DNA from: Siccirubricoccus deserti
GTDB taxonomy: Bacteria > Pseudomonadota > Alphaproteobacteria > Acetobacterales > Acetobacteraceae
Direction of reading: 5' to 3'
DNA length: 64,000 nucleotides
Assembly (NCBI RefSeq): GCF_014283215.1
Contig: NZ_JACOMF010000011.1
Span: 80,407-144,406 of the forward strand
How positions within the stretch are numbered: position 1 is the first letter of the stretch; the number at the start of each line of letters is the position of its first letter. The position numbers were made by a program, and so were the translations under genes. Positions 37,211 to 47,129 of this stretch are shown here, in pieces. Under the pieces are notes generated by a model. It did no database searches. It saw only the letters and a list, made by a program, of their open reading frames with translations, and was not told where the DNA came from.

Positions 37211-37294
37211 CCCGGTGCAGGCCTGACCGTGGCCAGGCGGCACCGGGCCAGGCTTTGTTGAGCCGGCGTTCACGCCTGGGTGTTTCCACCCAGG
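37211..37294 (+). terminator. Two hairpins between the Bug gene and the rplU promoter
   Basis: CCCGGTGC (37211-37218) and GCACCGGG (37240-37247) form a perfect 8-bp stem right after the Bug stop codon, followed by a short T-containing stretch (CTTTGTTG). A second hairpin, CCTGGGTG-TTTC-CACCCAGG, occupies 37275-37294. Both precede the rplU promoter and are expected to stop read-through into the ribosomal operon. Confidence 0.6.
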
Positions 37295-37340
37295 GCGATC
37301 GCGGGCCAGGGTCGCCAGCCCGGAGACTCCGCGCCCGGGA

Positions 37341-37370
37341 TTGACGCAAGGGGGTCCGCGCCCCTATACG
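37341..37370 (+). promoter_or_regulatory. Sigma-70-type promoter of rplU-rpmA
   Basis: TTGACG (37341-37346) and TATACG (37365-37370) are separated by 18 bp and fit housekeeping -35 and -10 elements. The predicted transcript would have a leader of about 130 bases before rplU, room enough for autoregulation, though no specific leader motif was recognised. Confidence 0.65.
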
Positions 37371-37510
37371 CTCCGCCTTCCGGTGGCCGGGTCTGTGCCA
37401 GGGCCGCGCTTTCGCGCGCGCATGGTACAGCCTGTACGCCATTGGCCCTATCCCGCCGGGGCTGCGCCGCCCCCGGTTCGCAGTCCTGGCGCGACCAGTT
37501 GAGGCCGCAG

Positions 37511-37828
37511 ATGACCTTCGCAGTGATCCGCACCGGCGGAAAGCAGTACCGGGTGACACCGAACGCCGTCCTGACGGTGGAACGGCTTGAGGCCGAGCCC
37601 GGTGCCACCATCACCTTCCACGACGTGCTCGCCCTCGGCAACGAGGCTGGGCTGACCGTCGGTGCCCCGACCGTGCCCGGCGCGAGCGTGACCGCAACCG
37701 TCGTCGAGCAGAACCGTGGCCAGAAGATCATCATCTTCAAGAAGCGCCGCCGGAAGAACAGCCGCCGCAAGGCCGGTCACCGCCAGCACCAGACGGTGCT
37801 GCGCATCGGCGACATCGCTTCGGCATAA
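37511..37828 (+). CDS. rplU: 50S ribosomal protein L21
   Basis: This is a 105-residue protein of normal L21 length. It starts [15 protein letters not shown] and has the conserved [21 protein letters not shown] segment that contacts 23S rRNA. It is the first gene of the rplU-rpmA pair, with obgE downstream, the common bacterial order. The ATG at 37511 is the conserved start. Confidence 0.97.
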   Translation: MTFAVIRTGGKQYRVTPNAVLTVERLEAEPGATITFHDVLALGNEAGLTVGAPTVPGASVTATVVEQNRGQKIIIFKKRRRKNSRRKAGHRQHQTVLRIGDIASA

Positions 37829-37840
37829 GGAAGCAGGACC

Positions 37841-38110
37841 ATGGCACACAAGAAGGCGGGCGGCTCGTCCCGCAACGGGCGCGACAGCGCCGGCAAGCGC
37901 CTTGGCGTGAAGCTGTTCGGCGGCCAGGTCGTGCGCGCCGGCAACATCATCGTCACCCAGCGCGGCACCAAGATGCGCCCCGGGAGCAATGTCTCGGTCG
38001 GCCGCACCCACTCGCTGCATGCGATGGTCGACGGGCATGTGAAGTTCGAGCGCAAGGCTGAGGATCGCGTGCACGTCTCGGTCGTGCCGCTGGTGCAGGC
38101 GGCCGAGTAG
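37841..38110 (+). CDS. rpmA: 50S ribosomal protein L27
   Basis: The 89-residue product starts [20 protein letters not shown], the conserved N-terminal arm of L27 that reaches towards the peptidyl transferase centre. [18 protein letters not shown] is also typical. It follows rplU by 12 bp with an AGGA-type ribosome-binding site, so the two are co-translated from one mRNA. Confidence 0.97.
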   Translation: MAHKKAGGSSRNGRDSAGKRLGVKLFGGQVVRAGNIIVTQRGTKMRPGSNVSVGRTHSLHAMVDGHVKFERKAEDRVHVSVVPLVQAAE

Positions 38111-38149
38111 ACCAACCGCGGGGGCTCCCCCTTGCAGGAATGTTGAGCG

Positions 38150-38178
38150 CGGGGGCCACAGGGCCCCCGTTTGCGTTT
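38150..38178 (+). terminator. Rho-independent-like terminator after rpmA
   Basis: CGGGGGCC (38150-38157), loop ACAG and GGCCCCCG (38162-38169) form a perfect GC-rich stem followed by TTTGCGTTT. This is the best intrinsic terminator in the window. It lies between rpmA and obgE and may limit expression of obgE relative to the ribosomal proteins. Confidence 0.75.
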
Positions 38179-38269
38179 CAGGAACCAGTCTTGGGGTGCA
38201 GGGGGCTCGCCCCTGGCCCATCGGACCGGCAGGATTGGTGTGGCAGCTGGCCGCACGACGGAAGAGAAG

Positions 38270-39271
38270 ATGAAATTCCTCGATGAAGCCAAGGTCTGGG
38301 TAAAGGCCGGCGATGGTGGCGATGGCGTCATCGCCTTCCGGCGGGAGCGCTTCGTCGAGTATGGCGGCCCGGACGGCGGCAATGGCGGCAAGGGCGGCGA
38401 CATCATCGTCCAGGCGGTGGATGGGCTGAACACCCTGATCGACTACCGCTACGCGCAGCATTTCAAGGCCCGCAAGGGCGGCAACGGCGCCGGCCAGGAC
38501 CGCACCGGCGCTGGCTCCGAGGATGTGGTGCTGAAGGTGCCGGTCGGCACCCAGATCTTCGCCGAGGACAAGGAAACCCTGCTGGCTGACCTGGATGTGG
38601 TGGGCAAGCGGGTGGTGATCGCCCTCGGCGGCGACGGCGGCTTCGGCAATGCCCATTACAAGACCAGCACCAACCGCGCTCCGCGCCGCGCCGACAAGGG
38701 CTGGCCGGGCGAGGAGCGCTGGCTCTGGCTGCGCCTCAAGCTCATCGCCGATGCCGGGCTGGTGGGGCTGCCGAATGCCGGGAAGTCCACCTTCCTCGCC
38801 GCCGTCAGCGCGGCGCGGCCGAAGATCGCCGACTACCCCTTCACCACCCTGCATCCGCAGCTCGGCGTGGTGCGGCTGAATGCCTCGGAAGAGTTCGTCC
38901 TCGCCGATATCCCCGGGCTGATCGAGGGTGCGCATGAGGGCGCCGGACTCGGCGACCGCTTCCTCGGCCATGTCGAGCGCTGCGCCGTGCTGCTGCATCT
39001 GGTGGACGGCAGCCAGCCCGACCCCGCCGGCGCCTGGCGCACGGTGCGGGAAGAACTGATCGGCTACGGCAACGGCTTGGCCGAGAAGCCCGAGGTGCTG
39101 GCGCTGAACAAGGTGGATGCGATGACGCCGCAGGCCCGCAGCAGCCGGGTGAAGGCGCTGGAGCGCGCCTCCGGCGCCAAGGTGCACCTCATCTCCGGCG
39201 CCACAGGTGAAGGCGTGCCGGAGTTGCTGCGGGTGCTGAAATCGGCGATCCCGGTGCGGGAGACCACCTGA
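38270..39271 (+). CDS. obgE: Obg-family GTPase (ribosome assembly, stress response)
   Basis: This 333-residue GTPase has a glycine-rich Obg fold at residues 1-158 ([29 protein letters not shown]). The G domain has G1 GLPNAGKS (166-173), G2 YPFTTLHP, G3 [16 protein letters not shown] and G4 NKVD. It lacks the extra C-terminal acidic extension seen in some Obg proteins. It binds the large ribosomal subunit and links GTP/ppGpp status to growth. The ATG at 38270 gives the conserved MKFLDEAKV start; the earlier ATG at 38171 lies in the terminator downstream region. Confidence 0.96.
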   Translation: MKFLDEAKVWVKAGDGGDGVIAFRRERFVEYGGPDGGNGGKGGDIIVQAVDGLNTLIDYRYAQHFKARKGGNGAGQDRTGAGSEDVVLKVPVGTQIFAEDKETLLADLDVVGKRVVIALGGDGGFGNAHYKTSTNRAPRRADKGWPGEERWLWLRLKLIADAGLVGLPNAGKSTFLAAVSAARPKIADYPFTTLHPQLGVVRLNASEEFVLADIPGLIEGAHEGAGLGDRFLGHVERCAVLLHLVDGSQPDPAGAWRTVREELIGYGNGLAEKPEVLALNKVDAMTPQARSSRVKALERASGAKVHLISGATGEGVPELLRVLKSAIPVRETT

Positions 39272-39300
39272 GCCTTCCGGAAAAGGCGCTGCCTCTACCG

Positions 39301-39322
39301 CCAGGGGCGAACGCCCTCCTGG
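39301..39322. terminator. Hairpin between obgE and the convergent SDR gene
   Basis: CCAGGGGCG-AA-CGCCCTCCTGG at 39301-39322 can fold into a hairpin with a two-base bulge. It sits between the two convergent stop codons, so it may serve both directions. No T-run is present. Confidence 0.4.
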
Positions 39323-39334
39323 ACCGGCCAGAGC

Positions 39335-40321
39335 TTAAAGGCTGCGTTCGGCCTTCGTCGCCGTCAGGTCGTCCTCGATGAAGGCCTGGACGATTTCCTC
39401 CAGCGATTCCTGTTCCGAGAAGCCTAGCAGCTTGCGGGCCCGCTCGGCGGTGAAGCTGCCCGGCCAGCTGCCGACGATGGCCTCGATCGCCGGATCGGGC
39501 GCCGGCTTCACCAGCCGTCGCGCCGCCGGTCCGGCCACCGTCTCCAGCGCGCTCAGCATCTTGCCCACGGTGGCGCTGCGGCCGGGCGGGCTGATGCCGC
39601 GGTCGAGGCCGAGCGACGCCGTATTCATCGCCATGGCATGCAGGAACCACTCCACCGCCCGGCGCGGCGAGCAGATCCAGACAGCGAATTCCTCAGGCAC
39701 CGGCAGCGGCGTCTCCAGCCCCAGCAGCGGCTCGCGCAATATGGCGGAGACGAAGGAGGAGGCGGCCTTGTTCGGCCGGCCGGGACGGATGATGACGGTG
39801 GGCAGCCGTAGGCTCACCGCATCCAGGAAGCCCTTGCGACTGGCATCCTGCAGCAGCAGCTCGCCGATCGCCTTCTGCGCGCCGTAGCTGTTGCCGGGAA
39901 GCTGGCGCGCATCATCCTCCAGCCTTGCGTCCTGGCCGCCGCCGAAGCTGGCGACGGAGGAGGTGAAGACCACCCGCGGGGCTTTCGGGAGAGCGCGGCA
40001 GGCCGCCAGCACCGCCAGCGTGCCCTGTAGGTTCACCCGCATCCCGAGGTCGAAATCCGCCTCCGCCTGGGCCGAGACCACCGCCGCCAGATGCACCACG
40101 ACATCGGTGCCGGGCGGGATGGCGGCCGCCACCTGCGCCGGATCGGCCACATCGCCGCCGAGGGCCCTGACCGGGAAGGGGGCATTCGGCCGCGCCGGCG
40201 CCTGCAGGTCGAACAGGGTGAGGCCGGTGATGGGCCTTCCGTCCAGCGCAGCATCCGTCGCCAGCCGCCGCGCCAGCTTCTGCCCGAGGAAGCCGCCACC
40301 GCCCAGGATCGTGATCTGCAT
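39335..40321 (-). CDS. denD: SDR-family NAD(P)-dependent epimerase/dehydrogenase, D-erythronate dehydrogenase-like
   Basis: This 328-residue extended SDR has an NAD-binding glycine motif at the N-terminus (ITILGGGGFLG), VHLAAVVSAQAEADFDLGMR, the active-site serine region FTSSVASFGG and the YxxxK pair in NSYGAQKAIGE. The AAVVSAQAEADFDLG segment is what I associate with DenD, which oxidises D-erythronate to 2-oxo-tetronate in four-carbon acid catabolism. The partner genes (kinase OtnK, isomerase OtnI, decarboxylase OtnC) are not nearby, so the substrate is not certain. Confidence 0.75.
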   Translation of the reverse strand: MQITILGGGGFLGQKLARRLATDAALDGRPITGLTLFDLQAPARPNAPFPVRALGGDVADPAQVAAAIPPGTDVVVHLAAVVSAQAEADFDLGMRVNLQGTLAVLAACRALPKAPRVVFTSSVASFGGGQDARLEDDARQLPGNSYGAQKAIGELLLQDASRKGFLDAVSLRLPTVIIRPGRPNKAASSFVSAILREPLLGLETPLPVPEEFAVWICSPRRAVEWFLHAMAMNTASLGLDRGISPPGRSATVGKMLSALETVAGPAARRLVKPAPDPAIEAIVGSWPGSFTAERARKLLGFSEQESLEEIVQAFIEDDLTATKAERSL

Positions 40322-40396
40322 GGCTCTCGTTCTCCCGCGCCCGCTCCCGAAGCCTGGTTTGGCGAAGAGCCGGGCGCCGCGCAATACTAGGGCCGC

Positions 40397-41566
40397 ATGA
40401 CCATACCCCGTCGCCCCTTCCGCCTGATGCTCAACCGCCACCACGGCACTCCCGGCGTCGTGGTGCTGCCCGAGGCCGGCTTCCGCCGGGCGCAGGAGGA
40501 GATCGCCTCCTGGCCCGGCTACGCCCCGACCCCGCTGCTGCCGCTGCCCGAGGTGGCGCAAGCGGCGCGAGTGGCTGCGGTGCACTGGAAGGACGAGGGC
40601 GGGCGCTTCGGCCTCGGCAGCTTCAAGGCGCTCGGCGGCGCCTATGCGGTGATGAAGCTGCTGCAGGCGGAGCTGGCGAAGCGCGGCGTGGCCAATGCGG
40701 CCACTGCCGCGGAGCTGGCGGAGGGCAAGCACAAGTCTGCGACACAGGCCATCACCGTCACCTGCGCCACCGATGGCAACCATGGCCGCAGCGTCGCCTG
40801 GGGCGCGCAGCGCTTCGGCGCCCGCTGCGTGATCTTCGTGCATGAGGCGGTCAGCCAGGGCCGCCGCGACGCCATCGCCGCCTATGGCGCCGAGATCCGC
40901 GTGGTGCCCGGCACCTATGACGACGCCGTGCGCGCGGCGCAGAAGACCGCGGAGAAGGACGGCTGGTTCGTCGTCTCCGACACCTCCTACCCCGGCTACA
41001 CCGAGGTGCCGCGCGACGTGATGCAGGGTTACCGGCTGATGGCCGAGGAGGCCGCCGAGGCGCTGCCCGAGCCGCCGACCCATGTCTTCGTCCAGGGCGG
41101 CGTCGGCGGCGTGGCGGCGGCGGTCTCGGCGCAGATGCGGGCGCGCTACGGCGCCAGGGTGCCCCGCCTCATCGTCGTGGAGCCGGACCGGGCGGCCTGC
41201 CTGCTGGCCAGCGCCGAGGCCGGCGAGCTGACCGCCATCGAGGGTGAGCTGGACACGCTGATGGCCGGCCTTGCCTGCGGTGAGCCCTCCCTGCTGGCCT
41301 GGCAGGAGCTGGAGCGAAGCGCCTTCGCCTTCATCTCCCTGCCGGATGCGGCGGCGGTGGATTGCATGAAGCTGCTGGCGCGGCGGCAGCCCAGGGTGGT
41401 GGCCGGCGAAAGCGCGGTGGCGGGGCTGGCGGCGCTGCTGCTGGCGGCGCGCGACCCCTTCGGCCGCACCGCCCTCGGCCTTGAGGAGGGCAGCCGGGTG
41501 CTGCTGTTCGGCACCGAGGGCGCCACCGATCCGGCATTGTATGCCAAGCTGGTGGAAGGCACGTAG
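40397..41566 (+). CDS. dpaL: Diaminopropionate ammonia-lyase
   Basis: This 389-residue PLP enzyme of fold type II is predicted to split 2,3-diaminopropionate into pyruvate and two ammonia. The PLP lysine is K77 in RFGLGSFKALGGAYAV. Other features are TCATDGNHGRSVAWGAQ, the DTSYPGYTEVPRDVMQGY segment characteristic of DpaL, the phosphate loop QGGVGGVAAA, and a glycine-rich C-terminal loop. It is divergent from the SDR gene with a 75-bp gap and is followed 116 bp on by the ugp operon. The link between these genes is not obvious. Confidence 0.9.
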   Translation: MTIPRRPFRLMLNRHHGTPGVVVLPEAGFRRAQEEIASWPGYAPTPLLPLPEVAQAARVAAVHWKDEGGRFGLGSFKALGGAYAVMKLLQAELAKRGVANAATAAELAEGKHKSATQAITVTCATDGNHGRSVAWGAQRFGARCVIFVHEAVSQGRRDAIAAYGAEIRVVPGTYDDAVRAAQKTAEKDGWFVVSDTSYPGYTEVPRDVMQGYRLMAEEAAEALPEPPTHVFVQGGVGGVAAAVSAQMRARYGARVPRLIVVEPDRAACLLASAEAGELTAIEGELDTLMAGLACGEPSLLAWQELERSAFAFISLPDAAAVDCMKLLARRQPRVVAGESAVAGLAALLLAARDPFGRTALGLEEGSRVLLFGTEGATDPALYAKLVEGT

Positions 41567-41682
41567 CATCGGCTTGCGCGGGGGCGGCCGCTTCATCAAG
41601 CTGTCTCTGAACCGTAACCCTGCCGCAAAGCCCGGCGGCTACTGCGCCGCCCACCAACAACGCAACGGGAGATTGCGCCATC

Positions 41683-43014
41683 ATGCAGCGCCGCAGCCTC
41701 ATCGCCGGAACCGCCGCGCTCAGCCTGGCCGCGCCCAGCCTGGCCCGAGCCCAGGCCCGCACCGAGATCCAGTACTGGTACGGCCTCGCCGGCCCGCTCG
41801 GGGAGCGGGTGGCGGAGCAGGTCAAGCGATTCAACGACAGCCAGGACCGCTACACCGTCGTCGGCAGCTTCAAGGGCAGCTACATCGACACCATGACCGG
41901 TGCCATCGCCGCCTGGCGCGCCGGCAACCCGCCGCACATCGCCCAGGTCTTCGAGGTGGGCACGGCGACGATGATGGCCGCCGGCCCGGCCATCCGCCCG
42001 GTGCATGCGCTGCTGGCCGATGCCGGCGTCGAGCTGGATCCGAAGCGCTACATCGCCGGTGTCCGCGGCTACTACAGCGACACCCAGGGGCGGCTGATCT
42101 CGATGCCGTACAACTCCTCCTCGGCGATCATGTGGCTGAACCTCGATGCCTTCCAGAAGGCCGGGCTCTCCACCACCGAGCTGCCGAAGACCTGGGCGCA
42201 GGTCCGCGCCGCCGCCGAGAAGATCAAGGCGGCGAATGCCGCGCCGGTCGCCATCACCACCGCCTGGCCGACCTGGGTGATGTTCGAGCAGATGGCGGCG
42301 ATCCACGACGTGCCCTTCTCCACCCGGGCCAATGGCTTCGAGGGGATGAACACCGAGCTGCAGCTCACCGCGCCCTTCTTCCGCAAGCACATGGAATTCC
42401 TGCTGGGGCTGCAGAAGGACGGGTTGTTCCGCTATGGCGGGCGCGACAACGCCGCCGATGCCATCTTCCCGACCGGCGAGGTTGCCATCAGCTTCAACTC
42501 CGCCGGCAACCGAGCGCGGGTGGAGCGCGAGGCGCGCTTCAAGTGGATCTCCGTGCCGCTGCCCTACCATGACGACGTGATCCAGAGCCCGAAGAACGGC
42601 GTCATCGGCGGCGCCAGCCTTTGGGCGCTCTCGGCCCGCAACCGGCCGGCGGCGGAGTACCGCGGGGTGGCGGAGTTCTTCCGCTTCATCAGCGAGGTGG
42701 ACCAGGATCTCTGGTGGCACAAATCGACCGGCTACGTCCCGATCACCATCGCCGCCTACGAGAAGGCGAAGACCGAGGGCTTCTACGTCCAGAACCCCGG
42801 CGCCGATGCCGCGGTGGTCCAGCTTTCCCGCGCCGAGCCGACGCCGAACAGCATGGGCTTCCGGCTCGGCAATTTCGTCGAGGTCCGGAACGTCATCCAG
42901 GAGGAGCTGGAGAAGGCGCTGCAGGGCCAGCAGGGCGCCACGGCGGCGCTGGAGGCCGCGCAGCGGCGCGGCAATGTGGCGCTGCGGAATTTCGAACGGG
43001 CGAACCGAAGCTAG
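41683..43014 (+). CDS. ugpB: sn-glycerol-3-phosphate-type ABC binding protein
   Basis: This 443-residue family 1 extracellular binding protein has a signal peptide (MQRRSLIAGTAALSLAAPSLARA). TEIQYWYGLAGPLGERVAEQV, FEVGTATMMAAG, YYSDTQGRLISMPYNSSSAIMWLN and DLWWHKSTGYVPITIAAYE match UgpB. It delivers sn-glycerol-3-phosphate or glycerophosphodiesters to UgpAE. It is the first gene of the ugpB-A-E-C cluster, the same order as in enterobacteria. Confidence 0.92.
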   Translation: MQRRSLIAGTAALSLAAPSLARAQARTEIQYWYGLAGPLGERVAEQVKRFNDSQDRYTVVGSFKGSYIDTMTGAIAAWRAGNPPHIAQVFEVGTATMMAAGPAIRPVHALLADAGVELDPKRYIAGVRGYYSDTQGRLISMPYNSSSAIMWLNLDAFQKAGLSTTELPKTWAQVRAAAEKIKAANAAPVAITTAWPTWVMFEQMAAIHDVPFSTRANGFEGMNTELQLTAPFFRKHMEFLLGLQKDGLFRYGGRDNAADAIFPTGEVAISFNSAGNRARVEREARFKWISVPLPYHDDVIQSPKNGVIGGASLWALSARNRPAAEYRGVAEFFRFISEVDQDLWWHKSTGYVPITIAAYEKAKTEGFYVQNPGADAAVVQLSRAEPTPNSMGFRLGNFVEVRNVIQEELEKALQGQQGATAALEAAQRRGNVALRNFERANRS

Positions 43015-43071
43015 GCACCGGCCGCAAGCCCGGGGAGGGCTCTGCCCTCCCTGGAACCCAGGAGTTCACGC

Positions 43072-43953
43072 TTGGAACGGAAGACCGTCTTCAGGGGCAT
43101 GACGCTTCCGGCGCTGCTGCTGCTGCCGCAGCTCGCCATCACCATCGTCTTCTTCTTCTGGCCGGCCGGGCAGGCCGTGTGGTTCGCCTTCCTGCGGCAG
43201 GATGCCTTCGGCATCCGCACCAGCTTCGTCGGCTTCGAGAATTTCGCGGATCTGCTGGCCGATCCGCTGTATCTGGAAACCGCCTGGAACACGCTGGTCT
43301 TCTCGGTCAGCGTCTCGGCGCTCTCGCTCTCGGCAGGGCTGCTGCTCGCGGTGCTGGCCGATAAGCAGATCCGCGGTGCCGGCGCCTACCGCACCCTGCT
43401 GATCTGGCCCTATGCCATCGCCCCCGCGGTCGCCGCGGTGTTGTGGATCTTCCTGTTCCACCCGCAGGTCGGCCTGATCGGCCGGGCACTGAACGCCGCC
43501 GGGCTCGATTGGGACTATCGCCTCAATGGCGGCCAGGCGATGCTGATGGTGATCCTCGCCTCCGCCTGGAAGCAGGTCTCCTACAACTTCATCTTCTTCC
43601 TGGCCGGGCTGCAGAGCATTCCGAAATCGGTACTGGAGGCGGCGGCGATCGACGGTGCGCGGCCGGTCCGGCGGTTCTGGACCATCGTCTTCCCGCTGCT
43701 GTCGCCGACCACCTTCTTCCTGCTGGTGGTCAACCTGGTCTATGCCTTCTTCGACACCTTCGGCATCATCGACGCGCTGACCAAGGGCGGCCCGGCGAAA
43801 TCGACCGAGACGCTGATCTACCGCGCCTACATCGATGGCCGGGTGAACCTCGACCTCGGCTCCTCCTCGGCGCAATCGGTGATCCTGATGCTGGTCGTCA
43901 TCGCCCTGACCGCCATCCAATTCCGCTTCATCGAACGCCGTGTCCACTACTGA
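43072..43953 (+). CDS. ugpA: Glycerol-3-phosphate ABC transporter permease
   Basis: This 293-residue permease has six helices. The N-terminus ([28 protein letters not shown]) matches UgpA closely. The EAA loop is [22 protein letters not shown]. The probable start is TTG at 43072; an ATG at 43099 is an alternative nine residues in. Its end overlaps ugpE by 14 bp, indicating coupled translation. Confidence 0.92.
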   Translation: MERKTVFRGMTLPALLLLPQLAITIVFFFWPAGQAVWFAFLRQDAFGIRTSFVGFENFADLLADPLYLETAWNTLVFSVSVSALSLSAGLLLAVLADKQIRGAGAYRTLLIWPYAIAPAVAAVLWIFLFHPQVGLIGRALNAAGLDWDYRLNGGQAMLMVILASAWKQVSYNFIFFLAGLQSIPKSVLEAAAIDGARPVRRFWTIVFPLLSPTTFFLLVVNLVYAFFDTFGIIDALTKGGPAKSTETLIYRAYIDGRVNLDLGSSSAQSVILMLVVIALTAIQFRFIERRVHY

Positions 43954-44850
43954 AGCCCCTGTCGCCGCCGTCCCGGGCGTGACCGCGGGCCGAAGCGCGG
44001 CCGAGGCGCCGCGCGTGGCGCCGCGCCGCGCGTGGCTCACCCATGTCCTGCTGATCCTCGGCGTCATCGCCTTCGCCCTGCCGATCTGGATCGTGCTGAT
44101 CGGCTCGACCCATGACGCGGCGACCATCGGCCGCGGCGAGGTGCCGCTGCTGCCCGGCGGCCATGCGCTGGAGAATTACCGCACCGCCTGGGGCGCCGGC
44201 GCCGCGGCCACCGCCGGCATCGGCGTCGGCAGCATGCTGTGGAACAGCATGCTGATGGCGGTGCTGGTGGCGGTGGGGAAGATCACCATCTCCTTCGCCT
44301 CGGCCTATGCGGTGGTGTTCTTCCGCTTTCCCGGGCGGATGCTGGCGTTCTGGTCGATCTTCATCACCCTGATGCTGCCGGTGGAGGTGCGGATCTTCCC
44401 CACCTTCAAGGTGGTCTCCGACCTCGGCTTGGTGAACACCTATGCCGGCCTCATCATCCCGCTGATCGCCTCGGCCACCGCGACGCTGCTGTTCCGGCAA
44501 TTCTTCATGACCATCCCGGATGAGTTCGTCGAGGCGGCGAAGATGGACGGTGCCGGGCCGCTGCGCTTCCTCTGGGATGTCGTGCTGCCGCTGTCGCGCA
44601 CCAACATGGCGGCGCTGTTCGTCATCCTGTTCGTCTATGGCTGGAACCAGTATCTCTGGCCGCTGCTGGTCACCACCACGGCCGATGTCGAGACGGTGGT
44701 GATCGGCATGGTGAAGATGATCGGCTCCGAGGCGAATACCGAGTGGCACATCGTCATGGCCACCTGCGTGTTGTCGCTGCTGCCGCCGGTCGCGGTCGTG
44801 GTGCTGATGCAGCGATGGTTCGTCAAGGGCTTGACGGAGACCGAGAAGTA

Positions 44851-44851
<1 letters not shown>
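43940..44851 (+). CDS. ugpE: Glycerol-3-phosphate ABC transporter permease
   Basis: This 303-residue permease has six helices and an N-terminal cytosolic extension of about 30 residues. The EAA motif is [24 protein letters not shown], and [16 protein letters not shown] and [14 protein letters not shown] fit UgpE. The start is GTG at 43940 inside the end of ugpA; the stop TAA shares a base with the ugpC ATG. Confidence 0.93.
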
Positions 44852-45927
<1,076 letters not shown>

Positions 45928-45977
45928 CCGCGGCGGCGGTGGCCAGCACTCTCGGGAACATGTCCCGGGAGACCGCA

Positions 45978-46946
45978 ATGCATCGCCGCAGCCTGCTTGC
46001 CATCGGCGCCACCGCTCTGGCCTGCCCCGCCATCGCACAAGGCACCTGGCCGAACCAGCCCGTCCGGCTGATCGTGCCGTTCGCCGCCGGCGGCCCGACC
46101 GATATTCCTGCCCGGCTCTTCGCCGATGAACTTTCGAAGATCCTGCCGCAGCGCGTGATTGTGGAGAATCGCACCGGCGCCGGCGTGGTGGTCGGCAGCG
46201 AGGTCGTCGCCAAGGCGCCGAAGGATGGCTACACGCTGCTCTACAACACCATCGCCCATTCGGTGTTGCGGCCGCTGTTCCCGCGCCTGCCCTTCGACCC
46301 GGTGGCGGATTTCACACCCATCGCGCTGCTCGGCGTCATCCCCATGGTGCTGCTGGTGAACAAGGACCTGCCGGCGCAGGACCTGCCCGGGCTGGTGAAG
46401 CTGCTGCGCGACAACCCCGGCAAGTACGACTACGGCAGCAGCGGCAACGGCGGTGCGGTGCATCTGGCGACCGAGTTGTTCCTGAAGCGCGCCGGCAACC
46501 TCAAGATGACGCATGTGCCCTATCGCGGCTCGGTCGCCGCCATGCCGGACCTGCTCTCCGGCCGCCTGGCGATGTTCATGGACGTCGCCGCCAGCGGCCT
46601 CGCCTATGCCCAGCGTGGCGACGCAAGGGCGCTCGGCATCTCCGCCGACCGCCGTATCGCCCAGGCGCCCGATGTGCCGACCTTCGCCGAGGGCGGCGTG
46701 GCGAATGCGGAAAGCTACACCTGGCACATGGTGCTGGCGCCTTCCGGCATGCCGGACGCGGTGGTGGAGGCGGTGAACGCCGCGTTCAACCGCGTGGCGG
46801 AGCAGGAGAATGTGCAGCGCCGCCTCACCGATCTGACGATGATGGTGCGCAGCGACACCACCCCGGCGCAGGCGGCGAAATGGCTGAGCGACGAGATCGC
46901 CAAGTGGAGCACCATCATCCAGGACGCCGGCATCCGCATCGACTGA
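45978..46946 (+). CDS. Bug/TctC-family periplasmic binding protein
   Basis: This 322-residue receptor has a signal peptide (MHRRSLLAIGATALACPAIA) and the family motifs PVRLIVPFAAGGPTDIPARL, VIVENRTGAGVVVGSEVVA, DGYTLLYNTIAHS, YGSSGNGGAVHLATE and VPYRGSVAAMPDLLSGRL. It lies 50 bp after ugpC and may be transcribed with the ugp operon, although it belongs to a different transporter class and has no TctAB partner here. CGGGAGA precedes ATG 45978; another ATG lies at 45960. Confidence 0.93.
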   Translation: MHRRSLLAIGATALACPAIAQGTWPNQPVRLIVPFAAGGPTDIPARLFADELSKILPQRVIVENRTGAGVVVGSEVVAKAPKDGYTLLYNTIAHSVLRPLFPRLPFDPVADFTPIALLGVIPMVLLVNKDLPAQDLPGLVKLLRDNPGKYDYGSSGNGGAVHLATELFLKRAGNLKMTHVPYRGSVAAMPDLLSGRLAMFMDVAASGLAYAQRGDARALGISADRRIAQAPDVPTFAEGGVANAESYTWHMVLAPSGMPDAVVEAVNAAFNRVAEQENVQRRLTDLTMMVRSDTTPAQAAKWLSDEIAKWSTIIQDAGIRID

Positions 46947-46970
46947 GACTGAACCCAGGCCCACAACGGC

Positions 46971-47000
46971 GTTGCGCCAGACGATAACGTCTGGCGCAGC
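46971..47000 (+). terminator. 13-bp hairpin after the Bug gene
   Basis: TGCGCCAGACG (46973-46983), loop ATAA and CGTCTGGCGCA (46988-46998) pair perfectly. Two more pairs, one of them G-U, extend the stem to 46971-47000. It starts 24 bp after the stop and probably ends the ugp/Bug transcript, although no T-run follows. Confidence 0.65.
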
Positions 47001-47129
47001 CGTGATCTCCACGCGATGGCTGCTGTGACCCTGGTTACAGCACGCCGCCCCGGCTCCCTGCCATCCTCCCACGGCTTGCCACCGGCGCAGTCCGCCGGGC
47101 GGGGGCGATTTGAGCCATGGGAGAGCGCA